Source: Neoarius graeffei
Taxonomy: Eukaryota > Chordata > Actinopteri > Siluriformes > Ariidae
Assembly (NCBI RefSeq): GCF_027579695.1
Contig: NC_083577.1
Coordinates: 44,060,198 to 44,124,197, forward strand
Direction of reading: 5' to 3'
Length of the DNA stretch: 64,000 nucleotides
Of the stretch, positions 1 through 8,998 are shown piece by piece. The notes beneath the pieces were generated by a model. The model was not told where the DNA came from, ran no database searches, and saw nothing but the letters and a program-made list of their open reading frames with translations. Within the stretch, counting starts at the first letter, position 1, and each line of letters opens with the position of its first letter. A program made the translations under genes and the position numbers.

Positions 1-2289
1 CGGACATCGGTTGAAAGTTAGCTGGCGGTTCCCAAAGGAAAAGGCCAGCTTGTGTTGGTCAGCTGGATCCACGCGCATGGTCCAGAATCCACTCGCCACG
101 TCGGCGGTGGCGAAGAACTTTGCACCCTTCACCTTGGCAAGTTCTTGATCCAGATGGATCATGGGCCATCTTGACAAGGGCACTTGCTTGTTCAGCTGCC
201 TATAGTCAATGGTGAGACGCCACTTGCCGTTCGGTTTCAGCACCGGCCACAAGGGGGAGTTGTAAGTCGAGTTACACTCACGAATGATCTGCTTTTCCAG
301 CAGAGTGTCCAGTGTTTCTTGTATTGAGTCGTATGCGGCTAACGGGATTTTGTATTGCCGCACGAACGTCGGTGGAGCGTTCGGATCTGTTGGGATCCGG
401 ACGGTGTGGATGTCTGTGACTCCGCAGTCATTGGAATCTCGCGCCCAGATCGCCTTGAAGTCATAGAACAGTTCACGGAGCTGTCGTCTCTGGGCGTCCG
501 TGGTCAGGCTGTCAGCTTTCACCAGCTGTTGTTGAACTTCTCGTTCGAAGCCTGGGTACGGTTCACCTAGAGCTGAATCGACGACCTCAGTTGCAGGGGT
601 GTCGTTGCTCGATTGCGTGGCAAGAGCGTACACCAGCATGTGTTTCGGGGTGTCAGTTTTGGTCATGACTATGCGCTCGTCGCAAAGCATGATGTGAGGT
701 TCGATGCGGATCATGTGGAAAGGAAGAGTGATCCAGGGAGGTTCCACTGGATCGGAATGAGTGTCCGGCGTTGGCAGCTCACCGATGACTGGAATGGTGA
801 GTTCAAAGTCATGGAATGCCTGGTCTATCAGAAGGCCTAAAGGCCGACGGGCGGGGATCGTGATGGCGTCCCGCGTGGAGTTTTGAACCAGGAGGTAAGC
901 GGAGCGATGACTCACTTCAAGCAGCGGAGTCCCACACACGGCTAAGTCAAGCTCCATGAAGAATCTGAGAGGCTGGAAGAATGCCTGGGAGCTACGAAAC
1001 TGTTGGTCTTTCATGATGACCAGCTTAAGAGGGGAACCAGCAGTCCTAGCGGGAATGACTATGTCAAATTCGCTAGCGACATGGCAGGCTTGGGGAATCG
1101 TTTGTCCTGACCGCATTTGTTCCGGGTCAGCTTGGAACGGGTGCTTAGCAGCATCGGCTTGGGTCCAGATGACCCGGTTGACTAGGTCCAGTTGGGCTCC
1201 CAGTCTGACCAAGATGTCTGCCCCAATGACCAGTGGGTCAGGAAGTCCGGGGACGACACTCAAGAAATGAAGGAATTCTCTCTGACCGATGGCGAGCGAC
1301 ACGGCGCAGACGCCCGTGGCTTTGATGGGGCTCTGGGGTTGTTCGGCTGACAGTAGCCGGTGGCTCTTCTGCACAAAGACAGGGGAAGGAGTGCTCTGAC
1401 GCACTATGTCAAACCACGTTTGGCTGATGGCTGACTTCTCTGACCAAAGCGCCAACCTGACGCCAGGTGCCGTGACGCCGTTGACAGTAATGTTGCCAGA
1501 TATCCAGGGGTAGTACCTGGTTGGGGCAGATTCGCCAAGAAAGCAAAGGAAAGACGGGTGGCCATCAAGCGCGTTGCGGTTGAGAAGAGTGTCGGTTGAG
1601 TTTGGTGCGTCTTGACTCGGCTCAGGGTGGAGCGGAGTGGTCTCGAGGCTCTCGGGGACCTGCCCTGACTCAGCTATCGGTGGAGTAGCCTCCACGCTAA
1701 CTTCATCGCAACAGGCTCGATCATGACGACGAGGATCTGGGGTCTGTGGGGACGCGACCTGGGCCCACAGTTGCCCACGACGACAGTCAATGAGGGGCGC
1801 TAGCCTATCTAGTAGGTCTTGGCCAATGAGGAACGGTTCTACCCCAACAGAGCAGATGTAAGTGGGGTGAGTGATGGACATGCCCTGGAAGGTGAGTTCT
1901 AACCACGCAATGGTTGTTACTGGTGCTTGATTCTGGGTGAAGCTAACCAAGTTGACGTCACAACGTTCGGTTCTGATGGGTCTACCTTGCGCGCGCCGCG
2001 CATCAGAAACCTCTGCAAAGACTTTGGAACACATCAGGGTGATTTCTGACCCGGTATCCAAGAGAGCTTGGCGGGAAACGTTGCCTTCTACCACAACTGG
2101 GGTATAGATACGCTTGGCGTTGCCTTTCCTAACCAAATCTCCAAGAAACTGCGTCAGGGGTGCATCCTGCGGGTCAGGCTTCACTAACGGAGGGGGTGGT
2201 TTCAACTCATCGCTGCCTATTGGGCAGGGGTCCTTTCCCCACCCCACGAGGTAGACACGCGGTGGTGGTGGGGATGGGTCCCGGCCTAG
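1..2289 (-). CDS. Pro-Pol of LTR retroelement (partial, open to window edge)
   Basis: Read on the minus strand from 2289 to base 1, I find no stop codon: 763 codons stay open and run off the window. The frame is the same as gag and is separated from it only by the TGA at 2290-2292. The order is a linker, a retropepsin with LLDTGSEI at about 2047-2070, a second retropepsin-like segment without a DTG triad (about 1130-1500), a spacer, and the N-terminal half of a reverse transcriptase near 300-1. RT motifs seen include LTIDYRQLNK and TADVASGFW. No ATG is needed because the region should be made as a Gag-Pol fusion. RNase H and integrase would lie outside the window. The RT style suggests a Ty3/Gypsy-like or retrovirus-like element; the clade is not assigned. 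The long open frame suggests a young copy. Confidence 0.85.
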
Positions 2290-2292
2290 TCA
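2281..2292 (-). promoter_or_regulatory. Gag/Pol stop codon in UGA-CUAG readthrough context
   Basis: The minus strand reads TGA CTA GGC CGG here. Gag ends at the TGA and the next codon continues, in the same frame, into the open protease-RT region. UGA followed by CUA(G) is an established leaky-stop context in vertebrate mRNAs and alphaviruses. The inference is that Pol is made by stop-codon readthrough rather than by frameshifting. No downstream RNA structure was tested. Confidence 0.65.
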
Positions 2293-4038
2293 TGCTGACG
2301 GTTCGTCCCTGTCCTTGCTCGGCTTACCCTTCCTGTTCTTATTGCTCAGCAGTTGTTTAATCCGTGCTAATTCAGCCCTCAGTTCTGCCATCCCAAGCGG
2401 CTCTTGGTTGGCTTGTCTAGCGGTAGCTAGCTTAGGGCTCCGCTCCCTTCGAGAGGAGTTGCGGTGGGGCCTTGACTGTCCGCTATTCTGAGATTTAGGG
2501 CCGTGACTGCCAGGTTTGCGGTTACCTTGCCCGTGGGCATTGGGGCCCTGTTCCCCCTTGGCTCCAGCTTGTCGAACTTTCCAGTTACCTTTGGGTTGAC
2601 TCGACGTCTGGTGGCCGGGGTTTGGGTTCGCCCAAGGGGGCCCGCGGTTTGGGGCTTCACCCCCTTCTAGGCCTAAGGACTGACCTTCCTGCTCATATAG
2701 GCTGAGGACTCTGGGATCGTCCTCGTGGCGGTCCGTGGGTCGGACGAACGTCTCCCACGTTAGTTGTGCAGTGCGACGCATTTCTCTCATAGTATGGGGG
2801 CGCTGGCGACACGCGAGTGTTACTTGGTTACGGATGCACGGGTGAAGGTTATGGAGGAAGAGGGACTTGAAGTTGCGATCTTCCTCTAGCCCGGGCTCGC
2901 TTCTGCCCTGAAAGTACGCTGCGCGGAGCCGACGGTAGTACTCGCGAGGGTGTTCGCTTCGTTTCTGTCTGATCAGAATAGCACCCATCGTCGCAGCAGT
3001 CTCATCCTCGTACAACGAGTATTCCTCTTTCAAGTACTTACGTATTTTCTTGTAGTCGTCGAGGACTGACTGCGGTAAGGTCTCAACGAATGCTCGTACG
3101 CCACTACCTAAAGTTTTCCAGACTAGTCTGGCCTTTTCATGCGACGTAGCCTCTGGCAGGTCCAGGAGGCTACGCTCGATTTCCCGGAAATAATCATTCA
3201 CACTTCGGTGTCTATGATTTTCCGGCTCAAAACGCTCTATGTCTTTCGCAAGGACGTCGATTTGGCGGATCCTAGTTTTGCGTTCTGCGACGAGGCGTTT
3301 TGATTTTGACCCGCAGGGGTCCTCGCTGTCTTCGCTATTTGAGCTGCTCTCATATCGCCTATGTCTGCGTTTCGGCTTGTAGGCGGCCTCTCCGTCAGAG
3401 GAGTCTGAGCGTACGTAGCGCGGCGTTTTCTGCGGGCTAGAGGCTGCAGCGATATTGAAGCGCGAGGGGGTGTAGTGGGGAGTAAAGTAAAAACTCCCAG
3501 CGCCACGAGGTGGCGATCGCGCGACTTTCACGCGAGTTGAGCTTGAGTGCGGTGTCTGATCTACCGTTCTAAGCTCAGGTTCTTCCTCCTCCAGAGCGGA
3601 ACTCTGTTCTTGGGAGGGTTTGGCCGATCCCTCATCTGAGCGACGTGCTTGCGTCACTTCTTCTCTGAGGTATTCTATTTCGCGCTTTAGTTCATCTTGT
3701 GTGGCTCTCAGGCCCACGAGGCTACTCTCCGCGCTTTCTGCTCTCCTTTGAGCTTCGGCCAGTTGTCGTTTTAGTGTTCTTTTCTCTTGTTCGAGGGTCA
3801 TACACACATGTTCCATTTCCTTATAGTAGATCATGAACAATTTGGGCAGCCCTTCTGGAAGAGTCATAGTACGCTCCTTAAGTTCCCTAACGGCTATGTG
3901 TATTTCATCAAAGCGAGCCTTTTGGTCCAGATCACAGAAGTAATTTCTCCTATCCTCCGGGACTTGGCCTAAATCGCCTACAACGTCGAAGAGAGAGAGA
4001 AGGGGCCCTTCTGACTCCCTTGATGGGGAACGCGACAT
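2290..4038 (-). CDS. Gag-like protein of LTR retroelement (582 aa)
   Basis: An uninterrupted 582-codon frame starts at the ATG at 4038 and ends at TGA 2290. Residues about 75-135 form a heptad-rich coiled coil (EQEKRTLKRQLAEAQRR and following). Residues about 140-250 are Ser/Arg/Glu rich. A predicted helical capsid-like block with motifs such as VNDYFREIERSL, PREYYRRLRAAYFQ and FLHNLHPCIRNQV spans about 260-430. The tail is Gly/Gln/Asn/Arg rich. I see no CCHC zinc knuckle; the basic tail may bind RNA instead. Role inferred: structural protein that packages element RNA into particles. It lies directly upstream of, and in frame with, Pol. Confidence 0.8.
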   Translation of the reverse strand: MSRSPSRESEGPLLSLFDVVGDLGQVPEDRRNYFCDLDQKARFDEIHIAVRELKERTMTLPEGLPKLFMIYYKEMEHVCMTLEQEKRTLKRQLAEAQRRAESAESSLVGLRATQDELKREIEYLREEVTQARRSDEGSAKPSQEQSSALEEEEPELRTVDQTPHSSSTRVKVARSPPRGAGSFYFTPHYTPSRFNIAAASSPQKTPRYVRSDSSDGEAAYKPKRRHRRYESSSNSEDSEDPCGSKSKRLVAERKTRIRQIDVLAKDIERFEPENHRHRSVNDYFREIERSLLDLPEATSHEKARLVWKTLGSGVRAFVETLPQSVLDDYKKIRKYLKEEYSLYEDETAATMGAILIRQKRSEHPREYYRRLRAAYFQGRSEPGLEEDRNFKSLFLHNLHPCIRNQVTLACRQRPHTMREMRRTAQLTWETFVRPTDRHEDDPRVLSLYEQEGQSLGLEGGEAPNRGPPWANPNPGHQTSSQPKGNWKVRQAGAKGEQGPNAHGQGNRKPGSHGPKSQNSGQSRPHRNSSRRERSPKLATARQANQEPLGMAELRAELARIKQLLSNKNRKGKPSKDRDEPSA

Positions 4039-4448
4039 TTTGTTCGAAATGTATTAATTAACTTAAAGGAAATTAATACTAGGGGTTGATTAGGTTAGAA
4101 TTTAATTTAATCCAAGTTGCTAAATAATTGATGTGGTTTCTTAGCTACTTTGTTTTCACTAATGTTTCACTTGTATTAATTAGCTCAATTAATAATTAGT
4201 TAACAATAATGATTATTATTATTAATAATATTAATTAAGTACTTGGATTAGATATTACTCTAATGTACTAATCAATTAAACCAGTTTATCAGCTAACTGT
4301 GGTTGGCAGCTGAGTTTCAGTTCTATGATTAACACACTGTTAATGATTCACCATTAAAGTCATCTGTGTTATACCTTGGCAGTTGATTTTGGGTATACAG
4401 CAGTTTACAAGTTATTGTTGAGAAATTCACAAGGTCATTAAACTATAT
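4039..4448 (-). other. Untranslated leader of the LTR retroelement
   Basis: AT-rich stretch of about 410 bases between the gag start and the putative primer binding site, with many TAAT/ATTA runs. No coding frame was recognised. It fits the 5' untranslated leader of the minus-strand element. Confidence 0.5.
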
Positions 4449-4465
4449 CCTCACACGGGGCACCA
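4449..4465 (-). other. Putative tRNA primer binding site
   Basis: On the minus strand the sequence is TGGTGCCCCGTGTGAGG. It begins with TGG, as expected for pairing with a tRNA 3' CCA end, and sits between the AT-rich leader and the putative LTR. I could not match the implied tRNA 3' end (CCTCACACGGGGCACCA) to a specific tRNA from memory. Confidence 0.5.
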
Positions 4466-4471
4466 CTTTAA

Positions 4472-4940
4472 TGTAGGTTGAATTGGGATTAATTAAATTA
4501 TAAATTATGTAATAATTGATAATTAAATTAATCAATTTATAAATAAAGATCAGTCTCATAAAATCTTAAATTATTAATCTTAATACTCACCGTGAATGGT
4601 TACATTCAAGATTAATGGTAGCTCTGTATTAGATGGGAAACCCAGTTGTATACAAAAGCTAAATTCTGAAGGAAAAAGGAGTTCTAAATAGTTGACCTTG
4701 TGAATAAACAACAGGAACAAGTAAAATGCAATTCAATTTTATTAGCTTTTATTTGTCTACTACTCACTAATAATAATAATCTCAAAATACATTCAATGTC
4801 GGCAAAGGTAATAACAAGACAAAACAATGGAACAATTACACCTGGACTATAAATTTGAGAGAAAGAGAGAGAGAAAGAGATAGAAGGAAAAAGAAAAGAA
4901 TCCCTTGTGTGTGCGTGTGTGTGAGGCTAGGGCAAGCCGA

Positions 4941-4995
<55 letters not shown>

Positions 4996-6284
4996 CCTAA
5001 CTTGTCGTTAGCTAAAACAAAGGAATGTTAGCTAAATAGAACAAAGGATTAGCTCTGTGGCTAATGTGTGCTTTGTGTAGGTATCTGTGGGCAGATGCTA
5101 ATGACTAGCCACTCTGGCAATGCTTAAACAAAATGGCGGTCAGTGCCTAGGTGTCGTATCACAGGTAACTCAATGAGGAAGGTATCAAAATGGCGTCGGA
5201 AAAATGGCGCCTGCAGGCCTAGTCGAGAACACAAGCCTACCAGCTAGCGTATCACCCTGAGGTAGCTAGCAATAAGTTGCTAAGGAGAATCTGACCACGC
5301 TACAGCTGGATCCAAACACTGCACTTAACAACAATTTCCAACAGACTATCTAGGCAAAGAACTCAACGCGAGAGAGGGAGAGAGAGAGAGAGAGAGAGTG
5401 TGAGAGAGTGTGTATATGTGTTGGATGGAGAGAACTAGGCCTTGTAGCGGTCTAGCCTCGGAGCTTAAAATAACAAACTTGTCGCTGCGCTGCTAATCAG
5501 ATAGGGAAGCTAGCAATGGAGTTAAGGAAAGATATCATGCAAGATACCCTGTCTAACAAGTTCAAAGAGAAAAAAAAACAGAACCAAAACAAACAATAAA
5601 AACAAACAAACAAACAATAAAAACAAACACCTTCCGTGTCTGAGCGGGTATGCTAAATAGCTCAAAGCTTAAACATGACCCTAACAACCATCTGAATAAG
5701 CTACAAATTAAAAATTTGCCCAAGTGCCTACTCAATGCGATGGAAGTTCTTTCTCCGATGTCCGCGCTGAGGGTCGCAGTCCGAGGAGAGGAGGTTAGCG
5801 GCGCGTTGCGTCCAACCGCGGCTAACGAAGCAGGGAGATGAAGGCCTAGCTGGCCCACGGTGCTTCAGGAGAAACCTCCGGTGATGCGTCGACGAGGAAA
5901 AGGCTGAGAGGAGCGAAGCTGTCCGCGAATGCCTCTTAGCGTGGAAAACTACTTAACTGTAGTTAAACTTTGCAAAGGTTTAGAATCGAAACCACTATAT
6001 CGCTGAAACTTAGCGGGTCGTTCAAAAGTTCGGCCGAAACTAATTTGAACAGGCTGTTCTCAGACAATAGCGGTTAGTCTCAACACTGTAGCTTGCGTGC
6101 CTACAGTCCGTCCGACCACTCCAGTAGTCAGAACATGAGAGAGCGAATCGAGGCGCTCTCGATACAGTTAAAGCAGTTCCACTTCACGTCACATCCGGGT
6201 GGAGCGCGCAAGGAAATTGTGGGATAGTTATAGGGGGCGCTGGCGAGTTACCAACACATAACTAAACAAGGCTGAAATGTTTTA
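4472..6284 (-). mobile_element. Putative 5' LTR of the minus-strand retroelement
   Basis: The segment beyond the primer site can be bounded by TG...CA on the minus strand (6284 to 4472). It holds a minus-strand AATAAA (complement of 4748-4753), a TG microsatellite, GA-rich runs and a GC-richer outer part. The outer boundary is uncertain because the partner LTR lies outside the window and no target duplication can be checked. ORFs in it (for example 5562-5858) look fortuitous. Confidence 0.4.
4944..4994 (+). repeat. (TG)n microsatellite
   Basis: Uninterrupted alternating TG run of about 50 bases inside the putative LTR. Purine-rich GA runs occur at 4859-4880 and 5367-5398. Confidence 0.95.
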
Positions 6285-6381
6285 CAGTGTGGAATGTAGA
6301 TAAGCTATAAATATTCTCAAGTTCTGTAGCAATAGTGTAAAATATTTCTGGCTTTTTTATGTTCTCTATGTACTTAAATGT

Positions 6382-6759
6382 GGGCGGCACGGTGGTGTAG
6401 TGGTTAGCGCTGTTGCCTCACAGCAAGAAGGTCTGGGTTCGAGGCCCGTGGCCGGCGAGGGCCTTTCTGTGCGGAGTTTGCATGTTCTCCCCGTGTCTGC
6501 GTGGGTTTCCTCCGGGTGTTCCGGTTTCCCCCACAGTCCAAAGACATGCAGGTTAGGTTAACTGGTGACTCTAAATTGACTGTAGGTGTGAATGTGAGTG
6601 TGAATGGTTGTCTGTGGCTATGTGTCAGCCCTGTGATGACCTGGCGACTTGTCCAGGGTGTACCCCGCCTTTCGCCCATAGTCAGCTGGGATAGGCTCCA
6701 GCTTGCCTGCGACCCTGTAGAACAGGATAAAGCGGCTACAGATAATGAGATGAGATGAG
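6382..6759 (+). mobile_element. tRNA-headed SINE, full-length copy 1
   Basis: Begins GGCGGCACGGTGGTGTAGTG and ends in a short ATGAGATGAGATGAG tail. An A-box-like motif (TGGTGTAGTGGTTAGC, about 6392) and a B-box (GGTTCGAGGCC, about 6436) have the spacing of a Pol III promoter, which marks a tRNA-derived head. Further copies in this window lie at 48853-49227, 54517-54893, 61870-62350 (partial) and, as a variant, 43518-43891. ORFs on either strand here recur in the other copies and are repeat-derived, not genes. Confidence 0.85.
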
Positions 6760-6799
6760 GTTATAGGTCACATTAAAGGTGGCAGAAGTTTTGAAATTA

Positions 6800-6878
6800 T
6801 TTGTTGTGATCTCATTTTTTTTACATCAGAAAAAACTATCATTTTAATGGGGTGTGTACACTTTTTATGTCCACTGTA
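6800..6878. mobile_element. Tc1-like terminal fragment
   Basis: Ends GGGGTGTGTACACTTTTTAT...CCACTGTA. The reverse complement closely matches the start of the Tc1-like fragment at 11942 (TACACTGGATATAAAACGTA). It appears to be an isolated transposon end; the other end was not found. Confidence 0.5.
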
Positions 6879-7222
6879 TATGCAGGAAATATGCACACTG
6901 ATTGTGCTTAAAGGATATGGGACATGAAACATAAAAGCACGCTATATCAGTTTCTTTCCATTAAAAATATGAATTAATTGCATCAACAAATACAGAATCA
7001 TCTATTAAATTCAGCAAAATCGTTATATTCGTGATGATTATATGGCATTTCTGCTCGACTTCCGATATGCATTTTTTGCAACCGGAAGAGCCGCTGTCAC
7101 GTGATCATACGTCACAAAAACTTTCGGGCACAGCACAAGCGGGTAGATGAATGGAGAAGTGGATGACAAGAAAATTGTTTTTATAGTCTTTAAAGTACAT
7201 TGGACATCATACATTGGACATC

Positions 7223-7492
7223 ATGGTGTATTGTGCTGCTTATGGTTGCAATAATTCCAATGGGAAATGCCCTGGAGTAAGTTTTTTTGCATTCCCCAAG
7301 GACCCGAAGCTGAGGAAAGTGTGGGCTCACCTGCACATGCGCAGTAGGCTTCGCGCATGCGCAGTAGGCTTGGTAGGACAAATCCAAGAGGTAGGATAAC
7401 TTTACAGAACACCTGTTGAAAAAACTTTGCACCTACTGTTTCCCACAAACTGTGTTCGGACCATTTCACTGAGGATTCTTTCAACATTAATA
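7223..7492 (+). pseudogene. THAP zinc-finger domain remnant
   Basis: The frame from 7223 begins MVYCAAYGCNNSNGKCPGVS, then FFAFPKDPKLRKVW, which is the N-terminal half of a THAP DNA-binding domain (C-x4-C). The matching C-x2-H half (KLCSDHFTEDSFN) lies at about 7445-7485 in another frame. Between them is unrelated sequence with two copies of GCGCATGCGCAGTAGGCTT or close variants. The domain is therefore split and non-functional. It sits inside the TTAA-flanked element and probably derives from its transposase gene. Confidence 0.65.
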
Positions 7493-7503
7493 CTCAGGTA
7501 CTG

Positions 7504-7677
7504 AGCGATATTAATTCATGAAACATGAAACAGGAAGTATAAGGATGAGAAAAAAAAAACAGTTTAAATCGGGAAGCTGCGCACATTTGCGCCAGGCTGC
7601 ACAAATGTGCGCAGCTTCCCGATTTAAACTGTTTTTTTCTCATCCTTATACTTCATGTTTCATGAATTAATATCGCT
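7504..7677. repeat. Long palindrome (hairpin) within the Kolobok-like element
   Basis: The left arm 7504-7589 and right arm 7602-7677 are reverse complements apart from a seven-base difference near the GAAACATGAA region and a change in A-run length. The loop is about 12 bases. It could form a stable RNA or DNA hairpin. Confidence 0.9.
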
Positions 7678-7789
7678 ATTTTTTTTTTTTTAAATCGGAT
7701 CTGCGCGATTCAGCCGTGAAAAAGGCGGCATCTGCCGAAAGGCGCACTGTTTGCATCCCTGCACGGAGGCCAGGGGACAGGGCAGGAAT

Positions 7790-7870
7790 ATTTTTGTTGA
7801 TATGAGTGATCCGGTGCAATTTCGCGACCCCCCTGTTGAAGACCTCTACGCTAAGCGACTGAAAGCCGAG
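7790..7870 (+). pseudogene. Short exon-like coding fragment with splice donor
   Basis: A + strand frame reads MSDPVQFRDPPVEDLYAKRL (from about 7803) then KAE, followed directly by a consensus donor GTAAGG. No family recognised. It may be an exon of the transposon's own gene. Low confidence that it is expressed. Confidence 0.3.
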
Positions 7871-8126
7871 GTAAGGATTAGTATTATAATTTTGGGTGTA
7901 TCAATTATTGATTATCATAATTCTGACTCGTTTCGCCATTTTGAATGTTTTCATCTCGGACTCTGGAAGCATTGTATCTCAATCAATCTCGAAAAATATC
8001 AGCAAAAAAAAAATTAGCTTGCAACGGACTTTAGCTAGATCTATGATGAACTTTCAATGTATGATACAAAAATAATACTTCTTTCAACAGATCATTAGCC
8101 TTTGAGCAGAATTGTTTTTAACTTAC

Positions 8127-8320
8127 CAGGAAGTGTTATCGAGCCGACCGCTTTCAGTTTCATGAGGGCTGAATGAACTCCCACTCTCAGAATCATCTGA
8201 CCTGTCAGAGTAAAGACAAGATCCATGTTCATGTGAATTTCCAGCTATCGGTTCGAATTGATAGGGTCTAACTTCACATCTCTGTGAAACATCAGGAATG
8301 TCACTGTCGATGGTGTCCAT
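8127..8320 (-). pseudogene. Exon-like ORF (YQFEP-type) of the Kolobok-like element
   Basis: The minus-strand ATG at 8320 opens a frame starting MDTIDSDIPDVSQRCEVRPY, then QFEP, rich in Ser/Asp/Glu. It runs to CCTG followed by a consensus donor GTAAGT at 8126-8121. It points inward from the right end of the element while the THAP piece points inward from the left, as expected for two convergent genes. I do not recognise a function. No second exon is visible before the element's centre. Confidence 0.4.
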
Positions 8321-8557
8321 TTCGGTAACCTGTTTACATTAGATTCCCAAGCGCTGGCTCCTTGGAAAGTTTTTGTTACGTCACGGGTCACGTGACCAAC
8401 TAGCTCATTAACGAATCCTTGTTTTACGCTGATGTATAAAAAAACTTGAATAATGTAATGATTTTCACATTTTTGACGCCCTGCAGTGATTTAGATGGCA
8501 TTTCTTATGTCCTTTATACATAATTATGCCCAGGTAAAAATCCATGTCCCACATCCT

Positions 8558-8998
8558 TTAATCCCAGGCAGGTGCTTGTCATTAGAGGCACACACTGTTC
8601 AGAGTGTGTGTGAGTGAAAGTCCATTGCGTGCGCCAATGCACGCAAGTGTGACAACCACTTGCATTTCATTAAACTAGTAAATACATAATAATAAAAAGT
8701 TTATGATCAGGACAAGCAAATACATGGTCAGGACAAGTGAAAAATATTGCTTCTTGTCCAACTGGACAAGTGGATTAAAAAGTTAATGTCGAGCCCTGAT
8801 AATTCAAATGTGTCCGTCTGTATTTCAAAAGCATCAAACTGGATGGCCCATGAAAAATTGTAAAGATATGGGTCTAATCTACTTCTAATTTTCTTCCAAA
8901 TGTTACACTGGGTGAATATGTCATAACACAGCCTGTGAAATGGGGGCCCATGTGGGCCCGACTTTAAAAAATTCATAACTCAGCCATGGAAGGTCCTA
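8558..8998. other. Intergenic repeat-like sequence, no gene seen
   Basis: AT-rich sequence with no convincing coding frame. It is the target into which the next Tc1 element inserted: the flanks AAGGTCCTA and TAGCTCCGCC would join at one TA. Confidence 0.4.

Larger units (their letters stand above)
6912..8557. mobile_element. Kolobok-like DNA transposon remnant with TTAA target duplication
   Basis: Both ends carry AGGATRTGGGACATG inverted (6912 onward; complement ending at 8557) and both are flanked by TTAA (6908-6911 and 8558-8561). A THAP-domain remnant lies inside on the + strand and an unrelated spliced-looking exon on the minus strand. TTAA duplication plus a THAP domain is the known combination of Kolobok transposons; piggyBac also uses TTAA but its ends normally begin CCY. 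At about 1.65 kb with broken coding parts it is non-autonomous. Confidence 0.6.

Noticed and set aside
284-1270. Several plus-strand ORFs (284-466, 355-570, 613-840, 956-1270)
   Set aside because: They are antisense shadows of the uninterrupted minus-strand Pol frame.
5562-5858. 98-codon minus-strand ORF in the putative LTR
   Set aside because: Low complexity tail from an (AAAC)n-type run and no homology recognised.
6391-6446. Possible tRNA gene (A-box and B-box)
   Set aside because: The boxes are the SINE head. There is no cloverleaf acceptor stem and the same head recurs in each SINE copy.
6404-6758. ORFs on both strands that recur at 48847-49198 and 54516-54773
   Set aside because: They are the tRNA-headed SINE read as protein. 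The repetition reflects copy number, not a gene family.
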